Made by a program: the position numbers and the translations under genes. From Planctomycetota bacterium (GTDB lineage Bacteria > Planctomycetota > UBA1135 > GCA-002686595), in the NCBI GenBank assembly GCA_011524785.1, contig WTJQ01000346.1:1-5326 (forward strand): a DNA stretch of 5,326 bases. Reading direction: 5' to 3'. Positions 1 to 5,326 of this stretch are shown here, in pieces (positions within the stretch are counted from its first letter, which is position 1; each line of letters starts with the position of its first letter). The notes under the pieces were generated by a model. It did no database searches. It worked only from the letters and a program-made list of their open reading frames with translations, and was not told the origin of the DNA.

Positions 1-103
1 CTGGACCTCTTTCGGACCGATCCCGCGGCGTGCTTGAGGGGTGGATTCCCCTGAGGAACTGGAGTCCCGGGCCTCCCCGGTACGATGAGGGCCTCCTGCC
101 CCC
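1..103. other. Upstream non-coding leader of the HPr-fusion gene
   Basis: No convincing coding sequence is seen here on either strand. A short inverted repeat is present (AGGGG at 37-41, CCCCT at 48-52, six-base loop). It could be the terminator of a gene to the left or a leader hairpin, but it has no T tract. A GAGG at 87-90 lies 13 bases before the ATG at 104, rather far for a normal Shine-Dalgarno. I could not identify a convincing -35/-10 promoter. Confidence 0.3.
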
Positions 104-1411
104 ATGTCGGAGTCCTCCCTCGAGCGCCTCGTCCCCGAGGCCGATTTCGCCCGCCTGCTCGGTCACGAGGCCTCGCGCCTCTTCGAGCGCGCGGCGCGCC
201 TCGCGTCGAAGGACCAGCGGCCCTGGGGCAAGCGGGACCTGTTCGAGCTCCACAGCGAAGCCGATGAGCTCGAGGCGTGCCTCGATGACTACGGCGCGCG
301 ATGGAACGCGCAATATCACCTCTTCACCGAGCTGACGGCCTCGGTGCGGGGCTTCTCGCTGGCGGGCCTCTCGCTCGAGCACCTGCACCGCCGGCTCGGG
401 GGCTACGGCCTCGAGAGCTCCCTCGGGGCGGAGCGCGTCGAGGAGGTCCGAGGCTCCGTCGAGCGTGGTCGGGCCTTCGTGCGCCGGAGCCTGGAGGCCC
501 TGCTGGCCGCCCTGCGGGACGAGGCGGGGTCCATCGGGGTCCAGGTCGTGGAGGCCCCGGCCGGGAGCGCGGCCTCGACCCAGCCCCCGATCCACTTCCG
601 CCTGCCCAGGACCCTGGGGATCCAGGACCTGACCGACGAGGAGCAGCGGATCGCCGAGGTGGCCAGCAAGTACCTGCAGGCCGCGGACATGCTGCAGGCC
701 GCCGGCCTGGAGGCGGTGGCAGACGCCGCGGAGCGCGAGCGGCTCCTGCTGAACCGCTGTCGCGAGGAGCACGCGCGGGTCTTCGAGGCCACGATCCACA
801 ACCTCCAGTCGGCCTACGACACCCACGTCAAGAACACCCGCCGCGAGGCGGAGGACGAGCGGCTCCCGCGGCTCCGGGGCCACGTGTCGGCCACGCTCCA
901 CCTGCTGGAGGCGATCACCCAGCTCGTGCACTTCGTCGAGCGCCACGAGAACGGAGAGCGGGCGGCGGAGGCCCAGGAGCGGCTGGCGGAGCTGGTGCCG
1001 CGCCACGAGGTCCACGAGCTGGTCCTGAACGAGCTCAGCCAGGCTGCTCTGGAGGTCCTGGGGGCCGGCCGAGCCCTCGCAGAGGACCTCCTGCCCAGCT
1101 ACACCGATGTCCAGGCGACGGCCGTCGAGCTCCCTCAGGGCCTGACCCTGCACGCGCGCCCCATCGCGCTGCTCGTGGCCGTGGTCCAGCACCACGGGAC
1201 GCCCGTGGAGGTCGAGATCGCGGGGGGCACTGCGAACGCGGGCTCGATCCTCGAGGTGATGATCCTCGCGGGCTCGAACCCCGACGTGCGGACCCTCGAG
1301 TTCCGCGGGGACACGCACCCGCTGGAGGACCTGAGGCTCCTCTTCGAGGCGGGTCTTGGCGAGTGGGGGATGGACCGCCTCCCCGACGCTCTGAGCTACC
1401 TGCGCTCCTGA
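104..1411 (+). CDS. HPr-domain protein with long helical N-terminal region
   Basis: This 435-residue protein ends in an HPr-like phosphocarrier domain (about residues 336-425). Visible signatures are the active-site loop GLTLHARP, with His350 and Arg352 at the positions of HPr His15 and Arg17, and the second motif ANAGSIL, with Ser381 at the position of the regulatory Ser46. The 31-residue gap between the His and the Ser equals that in classical HPr. In the PTS, HPr accepts phosphate from enzyme I on the His; in some bacteria HPr kinase modifies the Ser. The first 335 residues are not recognised. They are rich in Ala, Glu, Leu and Arg and look largely helical, with heptad-like stretches from about 176 to 330, and show no signal peptide or membrane segment. 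Classical HPr is only about 85-90 residues, so this is a fusion and more likely regulatory than a simple sugar-transport carrier (inference). No enzyme I or other PTS gene is visible in the window. The ATG at 104 was chosen as the first plausible start; the ribosome-binding site is weak. The gene converges on the phosphoesterase gene with a 15-bp gap. Confidence 0.85.
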   Translation: MSESSLERLVPEADFARLLGHEASRLFERAARLASKDQRPWGKRDLFELHSEADELEACLDDYGARWNAQYHLFTELTASVRGFSLAGLSLEHLHRRLGGYGLESSLGAERVEEVRGSVERGRAFVRRSLEALLAALRDEAGSIGVQVVEAPAGSAASTQPPIHFRLPRTLGIQDLTDEEQRIAEVASKYLQAADMLQAAGLEAVADAAERERLLLNRCREEHARVFEATIHNLQSAYDTHVKNTRREAEDERLPRLRGHVSATLHLLEAITQLVHFVERHENGERAAEAQERLAELVPRHEVHELVLNELSQAALEVLGAGRALAEDLLPSYTDVQATAVELPQGLTLHARPIALLVAVVQHHGTPVEVEIAGGTANAGSILEVMILAGSNPDVRTLEFRGDTHPLEDLRLLFEAGLGEWGMDRLPDALSYLRS

Positions 1412-1430
1412 GCCGACGGGTTCCGCTCAG
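1408..1430. terminator. Possible bidirectional terminator hairpin between convergent genes
   Basis: A perfect 6-bp inverted repeat (CTGAGC at 1408-1413, GCTCAG at 1425-1430) with an 11-base loop spans the 15-bp gap between two convergent genes and includes both stop codons. Its position suits a shared terminator. The stem is short and neither strand has a T tract, so intrinsic termination is uncertain. Confidence 0.3.
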
Positions 1431-2161
1431 ACACCGAGCGCGAGCCGTTCCCCCAGGAACGACGGGATCCCCGAGCGCTCGAACCGCCGACGCTCCCTGT
1501 CGACGTCGTACTCGCAGCGCAGCAGTTGGTAGCGAAGTGTTTCGGTGTCGAACAATCCGAACGGCGCGCGTGGGTCCTCGTCCCGGGGCTGCCCCACGCT
1601 GCCTGGATTGATCAGGGCCCGGTGGACGTGGAGTAGGTCGAGGCTCGACGAGGCTGAGAAGCTCGTCCGGTGCGGCTCGGCGCGGTCCTGGATCATCGCC
1701 AGCGGGACGTGGGTCTGGCCAATGAAAGCGACTCGGTATGGAATGGCCTCCAGGGAGGGTTCCGCGTCCCGAAGGGTCGTGATCGTCCTGGCCTCTCCAG
1801 GCTGCGCGTAGGTGCTGTACGCGAGCGAGCAGCCCTCCAGGTCGCGTGTCAGCGGGAGCGTGCTGAGGAAGCTGCGATCCTCCCGGCTCAGCAGGGTGCG
1901 GGTCCACTGCGCCGCGCGCCGTCCGGACTCCGTGAAGAACGTGGGATCGAGCAGGCCGGCACAGGCCTCGTCGTGGCGTCCACGGACGGCAATGACCTCT
2001 GCCTCGCGCACGAGGTCGAGGACCTCGCGGGGGGACGGTCCATAGCCGACGAGGTCGCCGACCGACAGGATGGCATCCACCTCGTGCTGGGCGAGGCACT
2101 CGAGGACCGCTTCGAGCGCCGCGCGGTTGGCGTGCAGGTCACCGAGGATCGCGTACTTCAG
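1427..2161 (-). CDS. Calcineurin-like metallophosphoesterase, degenerate metal site, probable CTG start
   Basis: The protein is about 244 residues if it starts at the CTG at 2161-2159. Read from there it begins KYAILGDLHAN, the expected beta strand and motif I (Asp8, His10). Motif II follows as GDLVGYGP (Asp36), and near the C-terminus is NPGSVGQPRDEDPR (185-198), typical of the YfcE/ApaH-like Metallophos_2 group that hydrolyses phosphoesters with two metal ions. The first in-frame GTG, at 2080, would remove motif I, and I see no in-frame ATG or GTG between it and the CTG. A GGAG at 2170-2167 sits five bases before the CTG. Three usual metal-ligand motifs are altered: GNHD is GRHD (Arg62), the mid-protein HxS/HGSP-type segment reads AYSTYAQP (Tyr115 where His is expected), and GHTH is GQTH (Gln149). 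The catalytic-type His63-Asp64 pair remains. Activity may be lost, or another substrate or metal arrangement used (inference). The start overlaps the end of the upstream membrane gene by 23 bp, suggesting an operon with translational coupling. Substrate is unknown. Confidence 0.85.
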   Translation of the reverse strand: MKYAILGDLHANRAALEAVLECLAQHEVDAILSVGDLVGYGPSPREVLDLVREAEVIAVRGRHDEACAGLLDPTFFTESGRRAAQWTRTLLSREDRSFLSTLPLTRDLEGCSLAYSTYAQPGEARTITTLRDAEPSLEAIPYRVAFIGQTHVPLAMIQDRAEPHRTSFSASSSLDLLHVHRALINPGSVGQPRDEDPRAPFGLFDTETLRYQLLRCEYDVDRERRRFERSGIPSFLGERLALGV

Positions 2162-2810
2162 AGGAGCTCCGGAGGAGACGAAGGGTGAGGAGGGCCAGGG
2201 TGAGGCCCAGCAGGCCAGGGACGGAGGGCGTCAGAGCCACTCCTCGGTCGGTTCCCGCCGGCCAGGTCCCCGAGCTGAGGATGGCGGCCAGGTGCGGCCC
2301 AGGTGCGGTCCACCCGCTCAGCAGCGCAGGCAGGATCCAGCCCATGAGGGGGACCGAGGCGAGGAGCGGGGCTCCACGAAGGCCAAGGGTCCACAGGATG
2401 GTGCCCAGCAGCCCGAGCCGAAGGGCCTGGGTAACGGCACCCAACGCGTCGCTGGGGGAGGGCACTCCCCACCAGGGCGCGCCCAGGGCGACCGCCACCC
2501 CTAACGCCATGAGTGCGGGCAGGATGGGGAGGGCGAGCTCCAGGGGGGCGCGCGCCCCCGTCCGGGCGTCGAGGATCCAGCTGGCCCGGTCCAGCTGGGC
2601 CAGGCCCAGGAGGCTTCCCGCGAGGACGGCCAGGAGGTTCCACTCCTGGGGGGTCGAGCTTGCACCGGCCTCGAGGATGGAGAGGTTCAGGGCACGGGCC
2701 AGGACGGCAGGCCCCAGGGCAGCGACCGCGATCAGGCTCCACCACCAGGCGCTCCTCCAGGGGGAGCGCATGGACCAGAGGAGGAGCGGCGCGGGGCGCA
2801 TGGGGGACAT
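2139..2810 (-). CDS. Hypothetical multi-pass membrane protein
   Basis: I do not recognise a family. The 223-residue product is very hydrophobic, with about six candidate membrane helices near residues 18-38, 57-73, 92-112, 129-144, 147-167 and 193-213. The N-terminus has Arg residues before the first helix (Arg5, Arg15, Arg19) and the C-terminal tail is charged (RSSSEVRDPR). The layout resembles a small permease or ABC-2/CcmB-like membrane subunit, but no motif supports that. The start is uncertain: ATG at 2810 is used here, with an alternative ATG at 2801. The open frame continues upstream to 3107, but that part crosses all three parS sites and is GC-rich intergenic DNA read by chance. No Shine-Dalgarno is seen before either ATG. 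It is transcribed divergently from parB, and its leader contains parS site 1, so ParB binding could affect its expression (inference). It precedes and overlaps the phosphoesterase gene, forming a likely two-gene operon. Confidence 0.7.
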   Translation of the reverse strand: MSPMRPAPLLLWSMRSPWRSAWWWSLIAVAALGPAVLARALNLSILEAGASSTPQEWNLLAVLAGSLLGLAQLDRASWILDARTGARAPLELALPILPALMALGVAVALGAPWWGVPSPSDALGAVTQALRLGLLGTILWTLGLRGAPLLASVPLMGWILPALLSGWTAPGPHLAAILSSGTWPAGTDRGVALTPSVPGLLGLTLALLTLRLLRSSSEVRDPR

Positions 2811-2831
2811 CTTGGCGCGTCGGGGGGGCGA

Positions 2832-2847
2832 TGTTCCACGTGGAACA
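2832..2847. promoter_or_regulatory. parS: parS centromere site 1
   Basis: The perfect 16-bp palindrome TGTTCCACGTGGAACA matches the conserved bacterial parS form tGTTnCACGTGnAACa, which ParB binds through its helix-turn-helix and where it loads as a CTP-dependent clamp. It ends 21 bp before the membrane-protein start at 2810, so it probably lies in that gene's promoter or leader. It is centred 94 bp from site 2. Confidence 0.95.
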
Positions 2848-2925
2848 CCGGCCCCTGGGACGGAGGGAGCAGCACCCGTGTTCGGTGCCATCCCACGTGC
2901 CGGGGCATGATTCCCAGCTCTCGGA

Positions 2926-2941
2926 TGTTCCACGTGGAACA
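2926..2941. promoter_or_regulatory. parS: parS centromere site 2
   Basis: This is the same 16-bp palindrome as sites 1 and 3. The identity extends beyond it: all three copies share GATGTTCCACGTGGAACACC. It is the middle copy, centred 94 bp from each neighbour. Confidence 0.95.
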
Positions 2942-3019
2942 CCAGCGCTCGGGACCGAGCAGGGTGCGCCCAGGTTCGGGGACGCTCCTGATGGCGGGGC
3001 CGGATGCCCAAGTCTCGGA

Positions 3020-3035
3020 TGTTCCACGTGGAACA
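3020..3035. promoter_or_regulatory. parS: parS centromere site 3
   Basis: This is the third identical palindrome. It ends 62 bp before the parB ATG, close enough for ParB bound here to influence parB transcription (inference). Upstream it shares TCTCGGA with site 2. Confidence 0.95.
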
Positions 3036-3097
3036 CCGCTCGACCGGCTTGGTGGCAGTGCGTACCCTGCGCGCTCCTCCCACTCGGATCCTCCACC

Positions 3098-3964
3098 ATG
3101 ACAGCACTCGGACGCGGCCTCGGCTCCCTCATCTCCGACTCCTCGAAGCCCCAGGAGAGCCCCCGGGTCCTCCCGATCGCTCGGATCCGGCCCAACCCGA
3201 ACCAGCCGCGGAAGGTCTTCGACAGTGATGCCCTCGACTCCCTGAGGGCCAGCATCGAGCAGCACGGCGTCCTCCAGCCCATCAACGTGCGGCCCGTGGA
3301 GGGGGGCTTCCAGATCGTGGCGGGTGAGCGCCGCTGGAGGGCGGCCCGCCTGTCGGGGCTCACGGAGATCCCCGTCATCGTCCAGGACTCCGACGAGGCT
3401 CGCACCATGGAGGTCGCCCTGATCGAGAACCTCCAGCGCGAGGACCTGGATGCCATCGAGAAGGCGCGAGCCTTCCGGGACATGATGGAGACCCTCGGCT
3501 ACACCCAGGAGCAGCTGGCCAAGCGCGTGGGAGTGAGTCGTGCCTCGGTGGCGAACCACCTTCGCCTCTTGGAGATGCCGGAGCCCATCCAGGACGCCGT
3601 GGCGGGTGACCTCATCACCTTCGGGCACGCGAAGGCACTCGCCTCGCTCAAGGGCAAGAAGGCTCAGCTCAAGGGCCTCGAGACCGTCGTCCGGTCGGAG
3701 CTCAGCGTTCGGGCCACGGAGCAGCTCGCCAAGGAGCAGGCGAAGAAGCCGGCCGGCAAGGCCAAGGCGACCCCAGGTGAGGTCCCGACCGGTGACGAGG
3801 CCCCCTGGAAGAAGGACCTCAGGAAGAAGATCGAGCGCTCCGTCGGCCTCCCCGTCGACCTCCACTGCACGGAAGATCTTCAGGGACGCCTGGTGATCAA
3901 GTTCCATGGCCGCGAGCAGTTGGACGTGCTCATCGAGCGCGTCGCGCCCACGGCCGAACTCTGA
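3098..3964 (+). CDS. parB: Chromosome-partitioning protein ParB
   Basis: The 288-residue length is typical of chromosomal ParB/Spo0J. The N-terminus, LGRGLGSLI (residues 4-12), is the short conserved motif that contacts ParA in the family. After a linker come the ParB/Srx-type N-terminal domain with PNPNQPRKVF (32-41), the nucleotide-binding GERRWRAA (76-83) and ENLQREDL (110-117), which bind CTP and parS-dependent clamp contacts. A helix-turn-helix follows (about 136-158, TQEQLAKRVGVSRASVANHL) and recognises parS. A Lys/Pro/Ala-rich linker (about 210-235) leads to the C-terminal dimerisation domain. ATG 3098 was chosen because the ParA-contact motif starts at residue 4; the frame stays open far upstream, but that region holds the parS cluster and would add parS-encoded FHVEH peptides. 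No clear Shine-Dalgarno is present. Three parS sites lie immediately upstream. parA, usually just before parB, is not adjacent; the preserved ParA-contact motif suggests one exists elsewhere (inference). Confidence 0.97.
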   Translation: MTALGRGLGSLISDSSKPQESPRVLPIARIRPNPNQPRKVFDSDALDSLRASIEQHGVLQPINVRPVEGGFQIVAGERRWRAARLSGLTEIPVIVQDSDEARTMEVALIENLQREDLDAIEKARAFRDMMETLGYTQEQLAKRVGVSRASVANHLRLLEMPEPIQDAVAGDLITFGHAKALASLKGKKAQLKGLETVVRSELSVRATEQLAKEQAKKPAGKAKATPGEVPTGDEAPWKKDLRKKIERSVGLPVDLHCTEDLQGRLVIKFHGREQLDVLIERVAPTAEL

Positions 3965-4289
3965 GCCCCCTCACCGTGTGGGGACACTGTGGACAACTCG
4001 GTCTGGATCCCCCTCGAGTCGACTACGGGCAGGCCGGCACTCGGACCGGATGCGCGATTTCTCGCCTCCGCCGTGAACCGCGTGCGCTCCTAAGTGGCTT
4101 GCTGCTAATAGCTTGAGCCCTCATCGGGCATTGATATCAAGGTTCTGTCGATGGGAGGGCTTGACGGGATTGGACCTCCTGATCCTCCCGAGGGCCTTGC
4201 ATCCCCGCCGATGGGTTGTGGGTAACGCAAGCGGCCGCGACGCTCTCGAGGAGTCGCCGCGGCCGCTTGATCGGTCGTTCAGGGCGGTG
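3965..4289. other. Convergent intergenic region without a gene
   Basis: No supportable coding sequence, tRNA or recognised RNA is seen between the 3' ends of parB and the cyclophilin gene. It contains two 9-mers resembling DnaA boxes (TGTGGACAA at 3988-3996 and TGTGGGTAA at 4217-4225). There is an AT-richer patch at about 4091-4150 with a perfect 10-bp palindrome TTGATATCAA (4131-4140). A weak promoter-like pair, TTGAGC (4113-4118) and TATCAA (4135-4140) with a 16-base spacer, has no gene after it. A weak 6-bp inverted repeat pairs GGGAGG (4153-4158) with CCTCCC (4184-4189). The strong hairpin at its right end is listed separately. No obvious terminator with a T tract follows parB. Confidence 0.5.
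4229..4268 (-). terminator. GC-rich hairpin, probable terminator of the cyclophilin gene
   Basis: A perfect 11-bp inverted repeat (AAGCGGCCGCG at 4229-4239, CGCGGCCGCTT at 4258-4268) with an 18-base loop begins 21 bases after the cyclophilin stop codon. Read on the minus strand the stem ends in TT, followed by GCGTT, so the T tract is poor. High-GC bacteria often use such stems with weak U tracts. It might also stop transcripts coming from parB. Confidence 0.55.
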
Positions 4290-5303
4290 TCAGGCGCCCT
4301 CGACCCGCGTGCGGAGCACCTTGACGGGCTCGACCGGGATGTCGCGGAGGGTGCCCTCGGGCGGACGGATCTCGCCCCTCAGGATGGTCTCGGCGATCTC
4401 CATGCCGCCGGTGATCTTCCCGAACACGGTGTGCTTGGTGTCCAGGAAGTGGCACGAGCCCAGGGTGAGGAAGAACTGGCTGCCCGAGCTGCGGGCGCCG
4501 GCGCCCGGGGCCGCGGCGGAGAGGTAGCCCCGCGCGTGGATCAGGCCGTTCTGCTCCGGGGTCTGGTCGTAGCCAGGGCCGCCCTGACCCCAGGTCGTCG
4601 GCTCGCCCTCCTTCGAGTTCGGGTCGCCGCCCTGGATGATCTTCATCGTCGGGGTGTTCACCACGCGGTGGAACAGCGTCCCGTCGAAGAAGCCCTCCTT
4701 CGCCAGCTTGATGTAGTTCTGGGCGTGGATGGGCGCCTTGTCCGTGTAGAGGGTCAACTCGATGTCCCCCTTGTCGGTCTCGAGGACGACCTTGGGGGCA
4801 TCGGCCGACGGCGCCGGGTTGTCCAGGATGGGGTTGGCGGCCTCCCACTCGGCCTGGGCGGCCGAGGCCGAGGCGAGGTGCGACGCGATCGTCACCTCGG
4901 CGCCCTCGGGGCCGATCGGTAGGGCCAGCTTGCCGAGAACCGGGTCCTGGGTGCCTTCCAGGGCCTTGAAGGCGGCCGCGGCCTCGGCGGACTCGCCGCT
5001 CGAGAGAGCGACCTGGCCCTCGGCGAAGGTGGCCCAGTCGGCGATGGGGGTGCCAGCCGCCTCTGTCCGGATGGCCGCGAGCTTGTCCCGGTCACCCTCG
5101 CGGACGGCCTGGTCCAGGGGTGCCCACTCGGAGCCCATCTGAGCCCGAGCCTGCTCGGCGGAGTACGTCCGGTAGAGCAGGACCGCGGTGAGCGCGACGG
5201 CGAGGGCCGCGAAGGTCTTCCAGTAGCGATCGACCCACGCGTGCATCAGCGACTTCTCCTCGCGGAGGATCGTGACCTGAGTGGGTGCCTTGTGCTTGGC
5301 CAT
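4290..5303 (-). CDS. Membrane-anchored cyclophilin-type peptidyl-prolyl cis-trans isomerase
   Basis: This 337-residue protein should catalyse cis-trans isomerisation of Xaa-Pro bonds during protein folding. It has a short basic N-terminus (MAKHKAP), one membrane helix at about 29-44 (FAALAVALTAVLLY), an Ala/Glu-rich helical segment at about 48-160 that resembles tetratricopeptide-type helices, a Pro/Ala linker (162-170) and a cyclophilin domain (171-337). Core motifs are FHRVV (211-215, Arg213 as the catalytic Arg), QGGD (224-227), HARGYLS (256-262), SQFFLTLG (275-282) and KHTVFGKI (290-297). The Trp of human cyclophilin A (before LDGKH) is replaced in HFLDTKH, as in many bacterial cyclophilins, and the usual LSMA is LSAA. 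Charge distribution suggests the catalytic domain faces outside the cytoplasm (inference). The ATG at 5303 gives a complete domain set; the upstream sequence is C-rich and lacks a Shine-Dalgarno. It converges with parB and is followed by a GC hairpin. Confidence 0.95.
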   Translation of the reverse strand: MAKHKAPTQVTILREEKSLMHAWVDRYWKTFAALAVALTAVLLYRTYSAEQARAQMGSEWAPLDQAVREGDRDKLAAIRTEAAGTPIADWATFAEGQVALSSGESAEAAAAFKALEGTQDPVLGKLALPIGPEGAEVTIASHLASASAAQAEWEAANPILDNPAPSADAPKVVLETDKGDIELTLYTDKAPIHAQNYIKLAKEGFFDGTLFHRVVNTPTMKIIQGGDPNSKEGEPTTWGQGGPGYDQTPEQNGLIHARGYLSAAAPGAGARSSGSQFFLTLGSCHFLDTKHTVFGKITGGMEIAETILRGEIRPPEGTLRDIPVEPVKVLRTRVEGA

Positions 5304-5326
5304 GGAGGTTGGGGGTGTCGGGGGTG

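Larger units (their letters stand above)
2832..3019. repeat. Two 94-bp diverged tandem units, each starting with parS
   Basis: Unit 2832-2925 and unit 2926-3019 align end to end without gaps. By hand count 67 of 94 positions are identical; outside the 16-bp parS about 51 of 78 match. The parS cores are 100 percent identical while the spacer has diverged, suggesting old tandem duplication with selection on the binding site. A third unit begins with parS at 3020, but its remainder matches only weakly and needs small deletions (for example CGCTCCT at 2983-2989 and 3072-3078), so it is left outside the called repeat. Confidence 0.75.

Noticed and set aside
301..1611. Long plus-strand frame overlapping the HPr-fusion gene, and the 1035-2099 minus-strand frame
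   Set aside because: Both translations are Pro/Arg/Gly-rich with no recognisable motif, as expected for shifted frames in high-GC coding DNA, while the genes in the chosen frames carry HPr and phosphoesterase signatures.
2889..2902. Possible fourth, degenerate parS around CACGTG at 2894-2899
   Set aside because: Only the hexamer core and one flanking C match. The outer GTT/AAC arms needed for parS are absent, and it is not on the 94-bp phase.
2513..3097. N-terminal extension of ParB upstream of 3098
   Set aside because: The frame is open only because of high GC. The extension runs antisense through the membrane gene and the parS repeat, and the conserved ParB N-terminus begins at 3098.
2811..3107. 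N-terminal extension of the minus-strand membrane protein to 3107
   Set aside because: The extra 99 residues cross all three parS sites and consist of low-complexity Pro/Arg/Ala sequence. The hydrophobic protein with sensible topology begins at the ATG at 2810 or 2801.
2907..3228. Small plus-strand open frames beginning MFHVEH
   Set aside because: These start inside parS: the palindrome reads as FHVEH, VPRGT or CSTWN depending on the frame. The same peptides recur in several frames and both strands at all three sites, so they are products of the DNA repeat rather than genes.
3966..3987. Possible terminator hairpin just after parB (CCCC-T-CAC / GTG-GGG, and GTGT-GGGG-ACAC)
   Set aside because: The stems are short or need a bulge, and there is no following T tract, so a terminator cannot be supported.
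4113..4922. Long plus-strand open frame opposite the cyclophilin gene
   Set aside because: It mirrors the cyclophilin coding strand, and its Arg/Gly/Leu-rich translation shows no domain; the minus-strand product has full cyclophilin motifs.

Overview
This is a high-GC bacterial chromosomal window. It holds five protein-coding genes and one clear non-coding element: a cluster of three identical parS centromere sites just upstream of parB. The GC-rich coding, the GTTCCACGTGGAAC form of parS and the membrane-anchored cyclophilin would fit a high-GC Planctomycetota or Myxococcota-type organism. This placement is an impression only; no rRNA or other marker is present. Nothing suggests a phage, transposon or CRISPR array.

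Layout, left to right. (1) 104-1411, plus strand: a 435-residue protein with about 335 residues of mostly helical, unrecognised sequence followed by a C-terminal HPr-like phosphocarrier domain. The phospho-His and regulatory Ser of HPr are both present at the canonical spacing. (2) 2161-1427, minus strand, convergent with gene 1: a calcineurin-like (YfcE/ApaH-type) metallophosphoesterase. It probably starts at a CTG codon and lacks several expected metal ligands. (3) 2810-2139, minus strand, overlapping the start of gene 2 by 23 bp: an unrecognised six-helix membrane protein. Genes 3 and 2 look like one operon. (4) 2811-3097: the divergent intergenic region, carrying three perfect 16-bp parS palindromes at exactly 94-bp intervals in a diverged tandem repeat. 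(5) 3098-3964, plus strand: chromosomal-type ParB. parA is not next to it in this window. (6) 3965-4289: a 325-bp convergent intergenic region with an AT-richer patch, two DnaA-box-like 9-mers and a strong GC hairpin. (7) 5303-4290, minus strand: a single-pass membrane-anchored cyclophilin-type peptidyl-prolyl isomerase.

The functional core is the parB-parS module. ParB would load at the three adjacent sites and spread, and could affect transcription of both divergent flanking genes, because site 1 lies 21 bp from the membrane-gene start and site 3 lies 62 bp from the parB start. The other genes have no evident functional link to segregation. The observations most worth checking are the HPr fusion, the degenerate phosphoesterase and the phased parS repeat.
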